Assembly: GCA_017536625.1 (NCBI GenBank)
Contig: JAFXGY010000043.1
Location: forward strand, 28,099-92,098
Reading direction: 5' to 3'
DNA length: 64,000 nt
Origin: Oscillospiraceae bacterium
GTDB lineage: Bacteria; Bacillota; Clostridia; Oscillospirales; Ruminococcaceae
Part shown: piece after piece, positions 34,202-41,878 of the stretch
How positions within the stretch are numbered: position 1 is the first letter of the stretch
How the letters are laid out: each line of letters opens with the position of its first letter
Translations under genes and position numbers: made by a program
Notes under the pieces: model-generated
Database searches by the model: none
What the model saw: the letters and a program-made list of their open reading frames with translations, nothing else
Told to the model about the DNA's origin: nothing

Positions 34202-34855
34202 TTAGTATTTGAGAGCGTTCTCTACGCAGAAAACAACTGCATCTGCAAATGCATCGCAAGCAGCTTTGCAAGCAGACTGGGTACCAGTGAGGTAACCACC
34301 GGAGAAGTTGGTTTCAGAGGGAGGAAGGAAGTAGCAGCACATTCTTACGTCAGCAGCTTTGAGAGCAGCATCGAGGCCATACTGTGCTTCTACAGGAGGA
34401 GCGATGAGGTATGCGATCGGGGTGCCTTCAGGAATGCCACCGCATTCAGAAAGGTAAGAACCGGTTCTGGAGATGGTGTATGCATAGTATGCAACAGAGT
34501 CATCGTCGTTTGCAGAATAGAAGGTGGCGTCGCCGTTAATGAGGTCGAATGCAGCTGCAAGGCCAGCTTTTACTTCTGCAGGGTTGGGGCCAGAGAGCAT
34601 GCCGATGAATTCACCAGCATATTTCTGCTGTGCACAGCCAGCGCCGCCGTACATGGATCTTGCCATGACGACTCTTACGTCTGCTTTTTTGGTTGCTTCG
34701 TCAACTGCAGTATAGCCGACATCATCGCAGTCGGTGGAGAAGAAGCCAACGGATCTGTGGCCTTCGGGCATATTCCATTCTTTCTGGAGGTCAGGGCTTA
34801 CGCTGGGGATAACCTTGATCATCAGTACAGTAGTTCTAAGTTCATCGTATTTCAC
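34202..34855 (-). CDS. eutL: Microcompartment shell protein EutL (BMC-T)
   Basis: EutL is a trimeric shell protein with two fused BMC domains and a gated central pore. The 217-residue length is normal. Motifs include VIPSVSPDLQKEWNMPEGHRS near the start, GLLTC-like shell segments absent, and AIYSNEADTT-like gate residues replaced here by FYSANDDDSVAYYAYTISRTG near 120, and ETNFSGGYLTGTQSACKAACD near 180, all recognisable as EutL. It follows eutC by 91 bp. It probably admits larger cofactors. Confidence 0.94.
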   Translation of the reverse strand: MKYDELRTTVLMIKVIPSVSPDLQKEWNMPEGHRSVGFFSTDCDDVGYTAVDEATKKADVRVVMARSMYGGAGCAQQKYAGEFIGMLSGPNPAEVKAGLAAAFDLINGDATFYSANDDDSVAYYAYTISRTGSYLSECGGIPEGTPIAYLIAPPVEAQYGLDAALKAADVRMCCYFLPPSETNFSGGYLTGTQSACKAACDAFADAVVFCVENALKY

Positions 34856-34946
34856 GATATGTACCTCCTTTAAAATTTAAGGTAGATAAAATTTGCGTTT
34901 TATACGCAATTATCAAGCAATTAATAAATAATTGAATAAGTTAATA

Positions 34947-35828
34947 TTAGAGCTTGAGGTCAGTACCGGAAGCTTTTTCTTTGAGCATGATGTCAACGAT
35001 ATCAGCGATATGTGCACCTGCTTCTGCTGCCGGGGTACCAGCATTGTGGATGTTGGAAACAACGGTACGTCTTGCTTCAGACATGCCGATGGTGCCTTTG
35101 TAGGTGATGTAAGCGGACATGGATTTTGCAGTTGCAAGACCAGGTCTTTCACCAACGAGGCATACGCAAACGTCGCATCCGGAAATTTCAGAAACTTCGT
35201 CCTGGCAAGCAACACGGCCATATCTTACGAAGAAGGGTTCGCCAGCTTCGATGCCGTGAGCTTTAAGACCGTTCATGATTGCGGGGATAACGATGTCGTA
35301 GTTAGCTTCGATTGCAGTGCCGGAAAGGCCGTCGGTTGCGAATACAACAACCTGAGGAGCTTTTTTGTAGAAGCCTTTAAGAGTCTGAGCAGATTCTTCG
35401 GAAAGTCTTCTGCCAAGGTCAGGTCTGGTAAGATAAGTATCTTTGCTGTCGCAACGAGACTGGAGTTCGAGGATTCCGCGTTCTTCGAGGAATGCTTTGG
35501 GGAACTCATTGAAAACTGCATCCTGTGCTGCAGCGTGGTCAGCACGGAAACGGAGCATGGTGTTGGTCATTTCACGGGGACCGCAGTGCCATACACCAAG
35601 ACGTGCAGGGGTAACCATTTTGAGTCTTCTGTACTCTGCTTCGTCTTTTGCGTTAGGAACCTGGTACCACTCGTTAAGCTCATAAGCGGTAAGATCTTCA
35701 AGATCGTCATCAGAAACATCTTCGCAGCAGCAGCATGCTTTGGTAGCAACTTTTGCAGCGGGAGCTTCTTTCATCATTTCACCGACAACCTGAGCGATAA
35801 TCTCTTTAAGTTTGTCATCAGATACCAT
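34947..35828 (-). CDS. eutC: Ethanolamine ammonia-lyase small subunit EutC
   Basis: EutC binds adenosylcobalamin with EutB and completes the lyase that splits ethanolamine into acetaldehyde and ammonia. The 293-residue protein has family motifs GRRLSEESAQTLKGFY, DGLSGTAIEANYDIVIPA and CLVGERPGLATAKSMSAYITY. The N-terminal helix MVSDDKLKEIIAQVVGEMMK is a likely encapsulation peptide. It is followed by a linker with four adjacent cysteines (KACCCCEDVSDDD), which is unusual. It lies 48 bp after eutB. Confidence 0.97.
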   Translation of the reverse strand: MVSDDKLKEIIAQVVGEMMKEAPAAKVATKACCCCEDVSDDDLEDLTAYELNEWYQVPNAKDEAEYRRLKMVTPARLGVWHCGPREMTNTMLRFRADHAAAQDAVFNEFPKAFLEERGILELQSRCDSKDTYLTRPDLGRRLSEESAQTLKGFYKKAPQVVVFATDGLSGTAIEANYDIVIPAIMNGLKAHGIEAGEPFFVRYGRVACQDEVSEISGCDVCVCLVGERPGLATAKSMSAYITYKGTIGMSEARRTVVSNIHNAGTPAAEAGAHIADIVDIMLKEKASGTDLKL

Positions 35829-35876
35829 TATTTGTATATCCTCCCGTCAAATATATTTTACGCACAATTCTTTAAA

Positions 35877-37244
35877 TTAGAAAAGTACGGAAGCGTCACC
35901 GGCGTTCGGGCCAAGGGTGAGGCCGTCTTCCTCGAGGAAGCCCATCTTCTGAGCCCATTTTTCGAACTCAGCAAGAGGTTTTTTGCCAAGAGCCTGGCGG
36001 GTTGCGTGGTTGTCATGGTAACCAGTGGACTGGTACATGAGCATGCAGTCGTCTGCGCAAGGTACGCCCATGAAGAAGTTGCATCCTTCAGCAGCAAGGA
36101 GAATCTGGAGGTTCTCGTTGTCGTTCTGGTCGCATTTCATGTGGTTGGTGTAGCAAGCGTCGCAGCCCATGGAAACGTTGGAAAGTTTGCCCATGAACAT
36201 ATCTTCCATACCTGCACGAGCAACCTGTTTTGCATCATAGAGGTATTCCGGGCCGATGAAACCTACAACGGAGTCGTTGAGGAAAGGATGATATCTCTTT
36301 GCGAAACCATAGCAGCGAGCTTCCATGGTAAGTTCGTCAGCACCCCAGTGACCATCGGAAGAAAGCTCTGCGCCTTCACCGGTTTCAAAGTAGAGTACGT
36401 CGGGACCGTCAGCTACGCCGTAGTGGTGCATGAGGTCTTCTGCTTCGTCGAGCATTTCGGGGGTGATACCGAATGCTTCGTTAGCGATCTGGGAACCAGC
36501 GATGGACTGGAAGCAGAGAGCTTCACGAGCACCGTTCTTGATGCATTCCATAGCAGTGGTTACGTGGCAGAGGCAGCAGGACTGGGTAGGAATTTCCCAT
36601 CTTTCAACGAATTCCTGATAGCTGTTCATAGTTCTTTCAACAGCGCCGAGGGAGTCGTCAACAGGGTTCATACCAAAGAGTGCGTCACCGGTGCAGTAGG
36701 AGAAACCTTCGCAATAGGAAACTTTCATACCTTCTACGTCGTCGGTGGTGTGGTTAGGCTGAAGACGGAAAGAAAGTCTGTCAGGTGCACCGCAGGTAGT
36801 AACGCAGGTTCTGTAGATGGGGAGTTTTCTTGCACCGATCATAAGGTCGAGAGAAGACATAAGTTTGGTAACAGCTGCAACAACCTCAGAAGAAAGGCCA
36901 GCAGAAATATGTCTAATCTGATCGCCGGTTACGTGGTCATCAAGGATGAATTCACGAAGTTTTGCGATGGTCCAGTTTTTGATCTCTTCATAAATGGTGA
37001 AGTTGATGCCGTCCTGGATAATACGGGTTACAGAGTCCTCTTCGTAAGGAGCTACGGGGTTCTCGTAGATGTCCTTAATAGTGAGGTTTGCGAGGCACTG
37101 TTTTGCAGCAATGCGCTCCTGCATGGTTTCTGCAGCGATACCAGCGAGCTGGTCACCGGATTTGAGTTCGTTTGCTTTAGCAAGTACGTCTTTAACGTCT
37201 TTGAACTCATAGACCTGTCCAAATAATTTTGCTTTCAGAATCAA
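35877..37244 (-). CDS. eutB: Ethanolamine ammonia-lyase large subunit EutB
   Basis: EutB is the catalytic subunit of the adenosylcobalamin-dependent lyase. The 455-residue protein matches the family over its full length: MILKAKLFGQVYEFKDVKDV at the start, SAGLSSEVVAAVTKLMSSLD, RLSFRLQPNHTTDDVEGMK, and FIGPEYLYDAKQVARAGMED. The start codon is TTG with AAAGGAG upstream. It lies between eutA and eutC. The AdoCbl it needs would be made by EutT and exchanged by EutA. Confidence 0.97.
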   Translation of the reverse strand: MILKAKLFGQVYEFKDVKDVLAKANELKSGDQLAGIAAETMQERIAAKQCLANLTIKDIYENPVAPYEEDSVTRIIQDGINFTIYEEIKNWTIAKLREFILDDHVTGDQIRHISAGLSSEVVAAVTKLMSSLDLMIGARKLPIYRTCVTTCGAPDRLSFRLQPNHTTDDVEGMKVSYCEGFSYCTGDALFGMNPVDDSLGAVERTMNSYQEFVERWEIPTQSCCLCHVTTAMECIKNGAREALCFQSIAGSQIANEAFGITPEMLDEAEDLMHHYGVADGPDVLYFETGEGAELSSDGHWGADELTMEARCYGFAKRYHPFLNDSVVGFIGPEYLYDAKQVARAGMEDMFMGKLSNVSMGCDACYTNHMKCDQNDNENLQILLAAEGCNFFMGVPCADDCMLMYQSTGYHDNHATRQALGKKPLAEFEKWAQKMGFLEEDGLTLGPNAGDASVLF

Positions 37245-37355
37245 AAATTCTCACTCCTTTATAAAATTTGGATGCCTAGTGGTGGAAAATTTATTGTTTG
37301 CGGGATTTCCCCCTTTCCCAAACCTTATTAAAATATATAAATCTTATTTATTCCT

Positions 37356-38795
37356 TTAATTAAATACAAGAGTCTTTACTACAACGGGAAGGATTCTTCC
37401 GTGCATAAGCGGTTCGCCGATGTCGATGTAGTCGCCCTGGTTGGTTCTTACAGAGTCGATGCAGATAATATCTTTGCTTCTGTTAAGTTTTACCATAAGG
37501 TTCTGGCCAAGGCTCTTGCCCATATCCTCTTCGATAACAACGATGAGAGGATGTTTGGATTTGATGATGGGCTGCATACCTGCGACGATGAGGTCTGCAT
37601 AGCGCTCAATCTCTTTGAACAGCGGGCAGTTTGCACCTTTGAGGGAAAGTGCAACGAGTTCCTGACCTTCGTCGGGGTCGTTATACCATTCGAGCATGGG
37701 CTCGAGGTGTTTTGCAAATTCCTCGGGGCTGAACTGTTCTGCTTCCTCTGCAAGTTTGATTACCGGAATGGTCTTGATAGGAAGCTTGGTGTTCTGAGAG
37801 AAAGCGATGGTGGAACCGGAAAGCTCCATGGTCTGGGTGCCTGCACCGATAACGGTTGCACGGATGGTTTCTGCCGGTTCAACAACTCTATCCATAAACG
37901 GAGCAAATACTTCGTTGATAGCTCTTGCAAGAACGACGCCGATGTCGTTATAGGGGAAGTCATCTCTTCCTTCATAAGGATGATAGATAAGGTTGCCGAC
38001 GCCGCCGGAGAAGGTTACATATTTGATTTCTTCAAGGTCATGGAGCGGATGGTCGGTGGTCATAATCTTAAGGTCGTCCATATCGAAGGTTTTGAAACCG
38101 AGGGTGGTTGCAAGAACCTGTGCCATAAGGACGCATGCCTTATAGATTTCTTTATATTCAATTTTATTTCCGACTTTGAGGTTGATGTTGTGTTTTGCGC
38201 AAAGTTTGCCGAGATGGTCGGAAATATAAAGGATTTTGCCGTTGGGATCAAGTTTGATAAGACGTCCGCCGATATCGAAGCATCCGGTATCTATGGGACG
38301 GTTTTCTTTGAATACTGCGATGTTGGAAGTACCACCGCCGATATCGCAGTTGGCGGTTACGACGTGTTTTTTGATGGACATTGCGGAGGTGCCTGCGCCG
38401 CGGCCGGCGATAACGCCTTCGAGGTCGTTACCTGCGGTTGCAACAACAAAGTCGCCCGCCATACCGGACATGAAGTTAAGAACGGTTCTTGCGTTCTCTT
38501 TTCTTGCGGTTTCACCGGTGATGATTACTGCACCGGTATCAATATCTTCTGCTTTAAGTCCTGCTGCGGCATATTCGCCGACGATGATTTTATGTACTGC
38601 GTCTTCATCGATGGTTCTTTCATCAATAAGAGGAGTAGTATAAATCTTGCTCTCGTAAACGACCTCCTTGTTGGTGATCTCGATTCTCGGGACCATATAT
38701 TCGCCGGAAGTGTTTTCGATAGTGAATCGGCTGAAAATTACCTGTGTGGTGGAAGTACCGATATCAATACCTGCGCTGAGTATCTTCTCTTTCAT
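37356..38795 (-). CDS. eutA: Ethanolamine ammonia-lyase reactivating factor EutA
   Basis: EutA is a chaperone-like ATPase that removes damaged cobalamin from EutBC. The 479-residue protein starts with an actin/Hsp70-fold phosphate motif (SAGIDIGTSTTQVIFSR), then CDIGGGTSNIAVF near residue 150 and VTFSGGVGNLIYHP near 263. A run of 111 bp separates it from eutB with no terminator or EutV site. It is the third gene of the operon. Confidence 0.96.
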   Translation of the reverse strand: MKEKILSAGIDIGTSTTQVIFSRFTIENTSGEYMVPRIEITNKEVVYESKIYTTPLIDERTIDEDAVHKIIVGEYAAAGLKAEDIDTGAVIITGETARKENARTVLNFMSGMAGDFVVATAGNDLEGVIAGRGAGTSAMSIKKHVVTANCDIGGGTSNIAVFKENRPIDTGCFDIGGRLIKLDPNGKILYISDHLGKLCAKHNINLKVGNKIEYKEIYKACVLMAQVLATTLGFKTFDMDDLKIMTTDHPLHDLEEIKYVTFSGGVGNLIYHPYEGRDDFPYNDIGVVLARAINEVFAPFMDRVVEPAETIRATVIGAGTQTMELSGSTIAFSQNTKLPIKTIPVIKLAEEAEQFSPEEFAKHLEPMLEWYNDPDEGQELVALSLKGANCPLFKEIERYADLIVAGMQPIIKSKHPLIVVIEEDMGKSLGQNLMVKLNRSKDIICIDSVRTNQGDYIDIGEPLMHGRILPVVVKTLVFN

Positions 38796-38853
38796 ACTTC
38801 ATTCTCCTTTGACTTGTCATTTTATCTAAATGCTAAGCACAAATTTTGCAAAA

Positions 38854-39318
38854 TCAATAATCCGTAAGGTCAAGATTTTCGATAAGCTCGATAAGCTCTT
38901 TAACGCCTTCGCGGCTGTAAGCGCTTGTTCGAACTATCGGTCTTGCTCCGGACATTTCGAGGAAATTTTCCGCAATTTTGATTTCCTCTTCCGTTTTTCC
39001 GTCAATTTTTGTTACAACGCCGATGGTGGGCTTCGCAAAGGTCATGCTGAACATCTGCGGGAGTCTGCCCATGGTGTTTCCGGCATCGTGAACAAGAACG
39101 ACTATATCGGCATCGCACGCCGCAACAATGCAGGCGCGCCAAAGACCGCTTTGATCTATGTATTCGCCGGGAGTATCGATAGCATCATCATGTACGATAA
39201 TCTCCTGGGTTTTCTTATATTCGATAACCTCGTTGTGCATTGCCTGGAGCAGAGTGGTCTTCCCTACCCTTGAACGGCCCATGAGGATTATCTTTCTTGG
39301 CTTTTTCTGTTCGGCCAT
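38854..39318 (-). CDS. eutP: Ethanolamine utilisation protein EutP (P-loop, acetate kinase-like)
   Basis: EutP is a small P-loop protein; the Salmonella protein has acetate kinase activity and the fold resembles Ras-like GTPases. The 154-residue protein has the P-loop ILMGRSRVGKTTLLQAM at residues 11-27, DTPGEYID near 49 and the base-recognition VVTKIDGK near 102. Its ATG overlaps the eutS stop (TGATG), so the two are translationally coupled. With EutQ it may supply ATP from acetyl phosphate. Confidence 0.95.
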   Translation of the reverse strand: MAEQKKPRKIILMGRSRVGKTTLLQAMHNEVIEYKKTQEIIVHDDAIDTPGEYIDQSGLWRACIVAACDADIVVLVHDAGNTMGRLPQMFSMTFAKPTIGVVTKIDGKTEEEIKIAENFLEMSGARPIVRTSAYSREGVKELIELIENLDLTDY

Positions 39319-39677
39319 CAGCTTCTGGTGATTTTAACCGTGGAATATTTCATATCTTCGAAACGTTCGACAACCGCAACGAGAGCAGAATCGACCGCGC
39401 CGATTTCGCCGACGAAAACAACCGCACCGGAGAAACGGTCAACGAAACCAAGCTTGATTCTCGCTGCTTTGGTGCAGATATCTGCGGCGATGATGGCACT
39501 TTCCGAAGGAGTGATGGTGATGATGCCGATAGCCTCGGTGAATTCATCGGTGAGGCCGAGTTTTTTGTAGATCATTCTGTCCGGTTTTGAGATTCTGTGG
39601 GCAAGAGTGACCTGTTTTCCGGGAACGTACTCCTGTATTGAACGAGGCGGCAAAGAGTATTCTGTATTCTGAGCCAT
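39318..39677 (-). CDS. eutS: Microcompartment shell protein EutS (permuted BMC-H)
   Basis: EutS is a circularly permuted BMC protein whose bent hexamers may form shell edges. The 119-residue protein includes [20 protein letters not shown] near the start, then [18 protein letters not shown] and [19 protein letters not shown]. The ATG ending at 39677 follows AGAGAGGAAG; an upstream in-frame start 13 codons earlier lacks a ribosome binding site. It is the first gene of the operon, with a promoter about 80 bp upstream. Confidence 0.95.
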   Translation of the reverse strand: MAQNTEYSLPPRSIQEYVPGKQVTLAHRISKPDRMIYKKLGLTDEFTEAIGIITITPSESAIIAADICTKAARIKLGFVDRFSGAVVFVGEIGAVDSALVAVVERFEDMKYSTVKITRS

Positions 39678-39756
39678 GACGCACTTCCTCTCTTTTGAAA
39701 TTGAAGTTTCGCCCAAAGGCGCACCTATAGACGCACTTCAAGTCTTACACAGTTAT

Positions 39757-39785
39757 ATTATACTGTTATCGCCCCGATTTGTAAA
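39757..39785 (-). promoter_or_regulatory. Promoter of the eut operon
   Basis: Minus strand: -35 TTTACA at 39780-39785, 17 bp spacer, -10 TATAAT at 39757-39762, leaving a leader of about 73 nt. The leader is too short for an AdoCbl riboswitch and shows no EutV antiterminator pair. Confidence 0.85.
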
Positions 39786-39877
39786 GCCTTATATAGGAAA
39801 AATAATTTAATAAAACAAAGTTTTTTTTGCGTTTTTCCCTTGACATTTTAGCACATTAAAGCGTTCTTCGCCCGTTT

Positions 39878-39949
39878 TGAGCATCAAAAATTTCACGGTG
39901 AGCACCGCAGCTTAAATTGTAAACTTTTTGTTAATTTTTTTGAGCACCG
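39878..39949. repeat. Direct repeats TGAGCA(C/T)C upstream of the eut promoter
   Basis: On the plus strand, TGAGCATC (39878), TGAGCACCG (39899) and TGAGCACCG (39941) are spaced 21 and 42 bp, or two and four helical turns. The middle copy is part of a perfect inverted repeat, CGGTGAGCACCG. They lie 93-164 bp upstream of the eut -35. They may be binding sites for an activator or repressor of eut, or of a plus-strand promoter. Confidence 0.45.
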
Positions 39950-39969
39950 TCATATAATCGCAAGTATAA

Positions 39970-39991
39970 AAAAGGAGCCTTGCGGCTCCTT
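39970..39991 (-). terminator. Terminator of the hypothetical gene at 40019
   Basis: AAAGGAGCC and GGCTCCTTT form a stem with a TTGC loop; on the minus strand TTTTTTATA follows, 28 bp after the stop. Confidence 0.85.
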
Positions 39992-40018
39992 TGGTTTTTA
40001 TGCGGATTTTTGCAGTGC

Positions 40019-40567
40019 TCAAAAGGCAAATTCGATGTTTTTTATGTGCTCAATGCAAAAGCTGAAATATTTTTCATAAATCTCATCGCCCTTTGCCGCG
40101 GTGGCTTCATCGTCCGGTCTGCGGATAACGCCCGCAAACACCTTGCCGATGCCCGTATAGCGTCCGTCGCCCTTTCTTCCGCAAAGAAGATACATGGAAA
40201 ATGCTCCGGAACGGGAGATGGATTCATAAAGCCCGATATCGCGTCTTCGGATTTCGTCAAGAAATTCGTTCTGGGCAGAACGGGCAATGATATGGTTCGG
40301 CATAAAAGTGCTGAGGACTCTGTCCGCCGTGAAGGCGAAGAGGATATTTCTGTTTCTCGCTTCAAAATCGGAAGCACGGTTTTTTTCATAAGCAAATCCG
40401 TCCGAATTCAAAAGCGCTTCGGCGAAGAATTTTCCGATATTATGGGCCTTTTCAAGGTTTCCGTTTTCCCGCTCGTGGTTATAAAGTTTTGCTTCGATAT
40501 CGCTTTCATCCATGGGCTGGATTTTTTTGCCGACTATCTTCATATCGCTGTCATCGGTTCCGTACAA
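40019..40567 (-). CDS. Hypothetical protein of 182 residues
   Basis: I do not recognise the family. The protein has no signal peptide or membrane helix and is charged, with stretches such as GKFFAEALLNSDGFAYEKNR and FAFTADRVLSTFMPNHIIAR. The TTG at 40565-40567 has AAGAAGGAGG upstream at 10 bp and gives a protein that begins MYGTDDSDMKIVG; a further TTG upstream would overlap the terminator of the PHP gene. It stands alone between the PHP gene and the eut operon. Confidence 0.75.
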   Translation of the reverse strand: MYGTDDSDMKIVGKKIQPMDESDIEAKLYNHERENGNLEKAHNIGKFFAEALLNSDGFAYEKNRASDFEARNRNILFAFTADRVLSTFMPNHIIARSAQNEFLDEIRRRDIGLYESISRSGAFSMYLLCGRKGDGRYTGIGKVFAGVIRRPDDEATAAKGDEIYEKYFSFCIEHIKNIEFAF

Positions 40568-40599
40568 AGCTTCCGTCGCCTCCTTCTTTGAAACAAAAA

Positions 40600-40628
40600 G
40601 GGACAAAGCGCAAAAAGCACTCTGTCCC
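40600..40628 (-). terminator. Terminator of the PHP gene
   Basis: GGGACAGAG and CTTTGTCCC form a stem about 10 bp after the stop, with TTTTTG following on the minus strand. Confidence 0.75.
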
Positions 40629-40637
40629 GGATAGATT

Positions 40638-41465
40638 TTATTTATTCAGCTCTTCCCTGACTTTCATCAGAGCTTCAAGAGCCTCACCCGGGGTGGTGCA
40701 GGTTCCCAGCGGATGCGGATAGCTGATATAGTATCCGTGATAATCGCTTCCGCCAAGAGGAACGAGCCAATACTCCTTGATGATTTTTTCAATTTCCGCA
40801 CGGTCGCTTTCGCTGTTTGCGGGGTGGGCAAGTTCGATTGCCTGGATTTTTCCGTCACGGGCAAGTTCCCATGCAAGTTCGAGGGAATCGTATCTTCCCG
40901 GATGTGCAAGGCAGCAGATTCCGCCGGTGCGGTTTATAATATCGGCTGCTTCACGGACTTCGGGGAAGTTTACCTGATAAGGAATATCGCCGAAAACTCT
41001 TCCGTTGAGGTCGGAGAAAACGGCATATGTATATCCCCTTTCCATAAGGGCACGCGCAACATGCTGGCGATAAATGCACTGGGCATTTCCGGCTGCTTTT
41101 TTCACGTCATCAAAGGTGATGGGATATTTTTTCGATATTTCATCAATAACTCCTTTTATCGCGGCATTGCGTTCCTTAAGGGTGTTATTGATCATTTTTT
41201 CAAGCTCTTCGGTTTTTCTCGGCATATAGCAGAGGAGGTGAACATTTCTTCCGGTTTTGGAATCGTAGGTGGAAACCTCGACTCCGGGAATTACCTTCAG
41301 TCCTTTGCGTTTTCCGATATTAACCGCGGTCTGTGCTCCTGCCATGGTATCGTGATCGGTCACGGCAATAAAGTCGAGTCCCGCATCAAGAGCATACTGA
41401 ACAAGCTGTTCGGGTTCGGTGGAACCGTCGGACATGGTGGTATGGCAATGCATATCGCCTATCAT
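40638..41465 (-). CDS. PHP-domain phosphoesterase (RNase AM/TrpH-like)
   Basis: 275-residue cytosolic PHP-fold hydrolase with a trinuclear metal site: DMHCHTTMSDGS at residues 4-15, AVTDHDTM near 35, GVEVSTYD near 61, CLAHPGRYD near 188 and GGSDYHG near 236. The architecture matches the YciV/TrpH group, which cleaves 5' phosphates or nucleotides from short RNA or 3',5'-bisphosphates. Substrate is uncertain. It precedes the tRNA-Gly promoter, in the opposite direction. Confidence 0.9.
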   Translation of the reverse strand: MIGDMHCHTTMSDGSTEPEQLVQYALDAGLDFIAVTDHDTMAGAQTAVNIGKRKGLKVIPGVEVSTYDSKTGRNVHLLCYMPRKTEELEKMINNTLKERNAAIKGVIDEISKKYPITFDDVKKAAGNAQCIYRQHVARALMERGYTYAVFSDLNGRVFGDIPYQVNFPEVREAADIINRTGGICCLAHPGRYDSLELAWELARDGKIQAIELAHPANSESDRAEIEKIIKEYWLVPLGGSDYHGYYISYPHPLGTCTTPGEALEALMKVREELNK

Positions 41466-41587
41466 AATGCGAAACCCTCCTTTTTAACGTATTTTCACAT
41501 GGTTATTATACACCCGCAAGAGATTTTATTCAAGAGCGGCAAAGGAAATTAAATTTAAAAAAACGCAAAAAATTTTTAAAAATAGTG

Positions 41588-41616
41588 TTGACAAACCGGT
41601 TTTAATTCGCTATAAT
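41588..41616 (+). promoter_or_regulatory. Consensus promoter of tRNA-Gly
   Basis: Perfect -35 TTGACA at 41588-41593, 17 bp spacer, perfect -10 TATAAT at 41611-41616; the tRNA begins 23 bp further on. Confidence 0.93.
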
Positions 41617-41639
41617 AGTCAAGCAGTCAAAAATGACTT

Positions 41640-41715
41640 GCGGGTTTAGCTCATCTGGTAGAGCGCGACCTTGCCAAGGTCGAGGTAGCGAGTTCGAGCC
41701 TCGTAACCCGCTCCA
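41640..41715 (+). tRNA. tRNA-Gly (GCC anticodon)
   Basis: 76 bases including an encoded CCA. The acceptor stem GCGGGTT pairs with AACCCGC. The anticodon stem-loop CGACCTTGCCAAGGTCG places GCC at positions 34-36, and the T loop GTTCGAGCC is standard. It is a single tRNA gene with its own promoter and terminator. Confidence 0.97.
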
Positions 41716-41716
41716 G

Positions 41717-41749
41717 AAAAAAGCTCATTCTTCGGAATGAGCTTTTTTG
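41717..41749 (+). terminator. Terminator of tRNA-Gly
   Basis: AAGCTCATTC and GAATGAGCTT form a 10 bp stem with a TTCG tetraloop, followed by TTTTTTG. Confidence 0.93.
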
Positions 41750-41758
41750 TTATCTGCA

Positions 41759-41794
41759 GAAAACGGCGAAGATTTTTTTCTTCGCCGTTTTTCA
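41759..41794 (+). terminator. Second hairpin with T-tail downstream of tRNA-Gly
   Basis: AAACGGCGAAGA and TCTTCGCCGTTT flank a T-rich loop, followed by TTTTTC. It lies 10 bp after the tRNA terminator and may act as a backup or as a stop for transcripts in the other direction. Confidence 0.7.
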
Positions 41795-41878
41795 ATATTT
41801 TTCGTTTTTGATAGTGCAAAAATATTTTCTCCGTGTTATAATAAGATTTACGAAATTTATCGGAAGGAGTTCGAAGCC

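Noticed and set aside
34932-37226. Plus-strand open frame of 764 codons opposite eutBC
   Set aside because: It is antisense to two certain genes; strong codon bias in eutBC keeps the opposite strand free of stops. The translation has no domain.
37401-38867. Plus-strand open frame of 488 codons opposite eutA
   Set aside because: Antisense shadow without a ribosome binding site.
39678-39756. Possible riboswitch in the eut leader
   Set aside because: The leader is only about 73 nt and shows no B12-box; too short for an adenosylcobalamin riboswitch.
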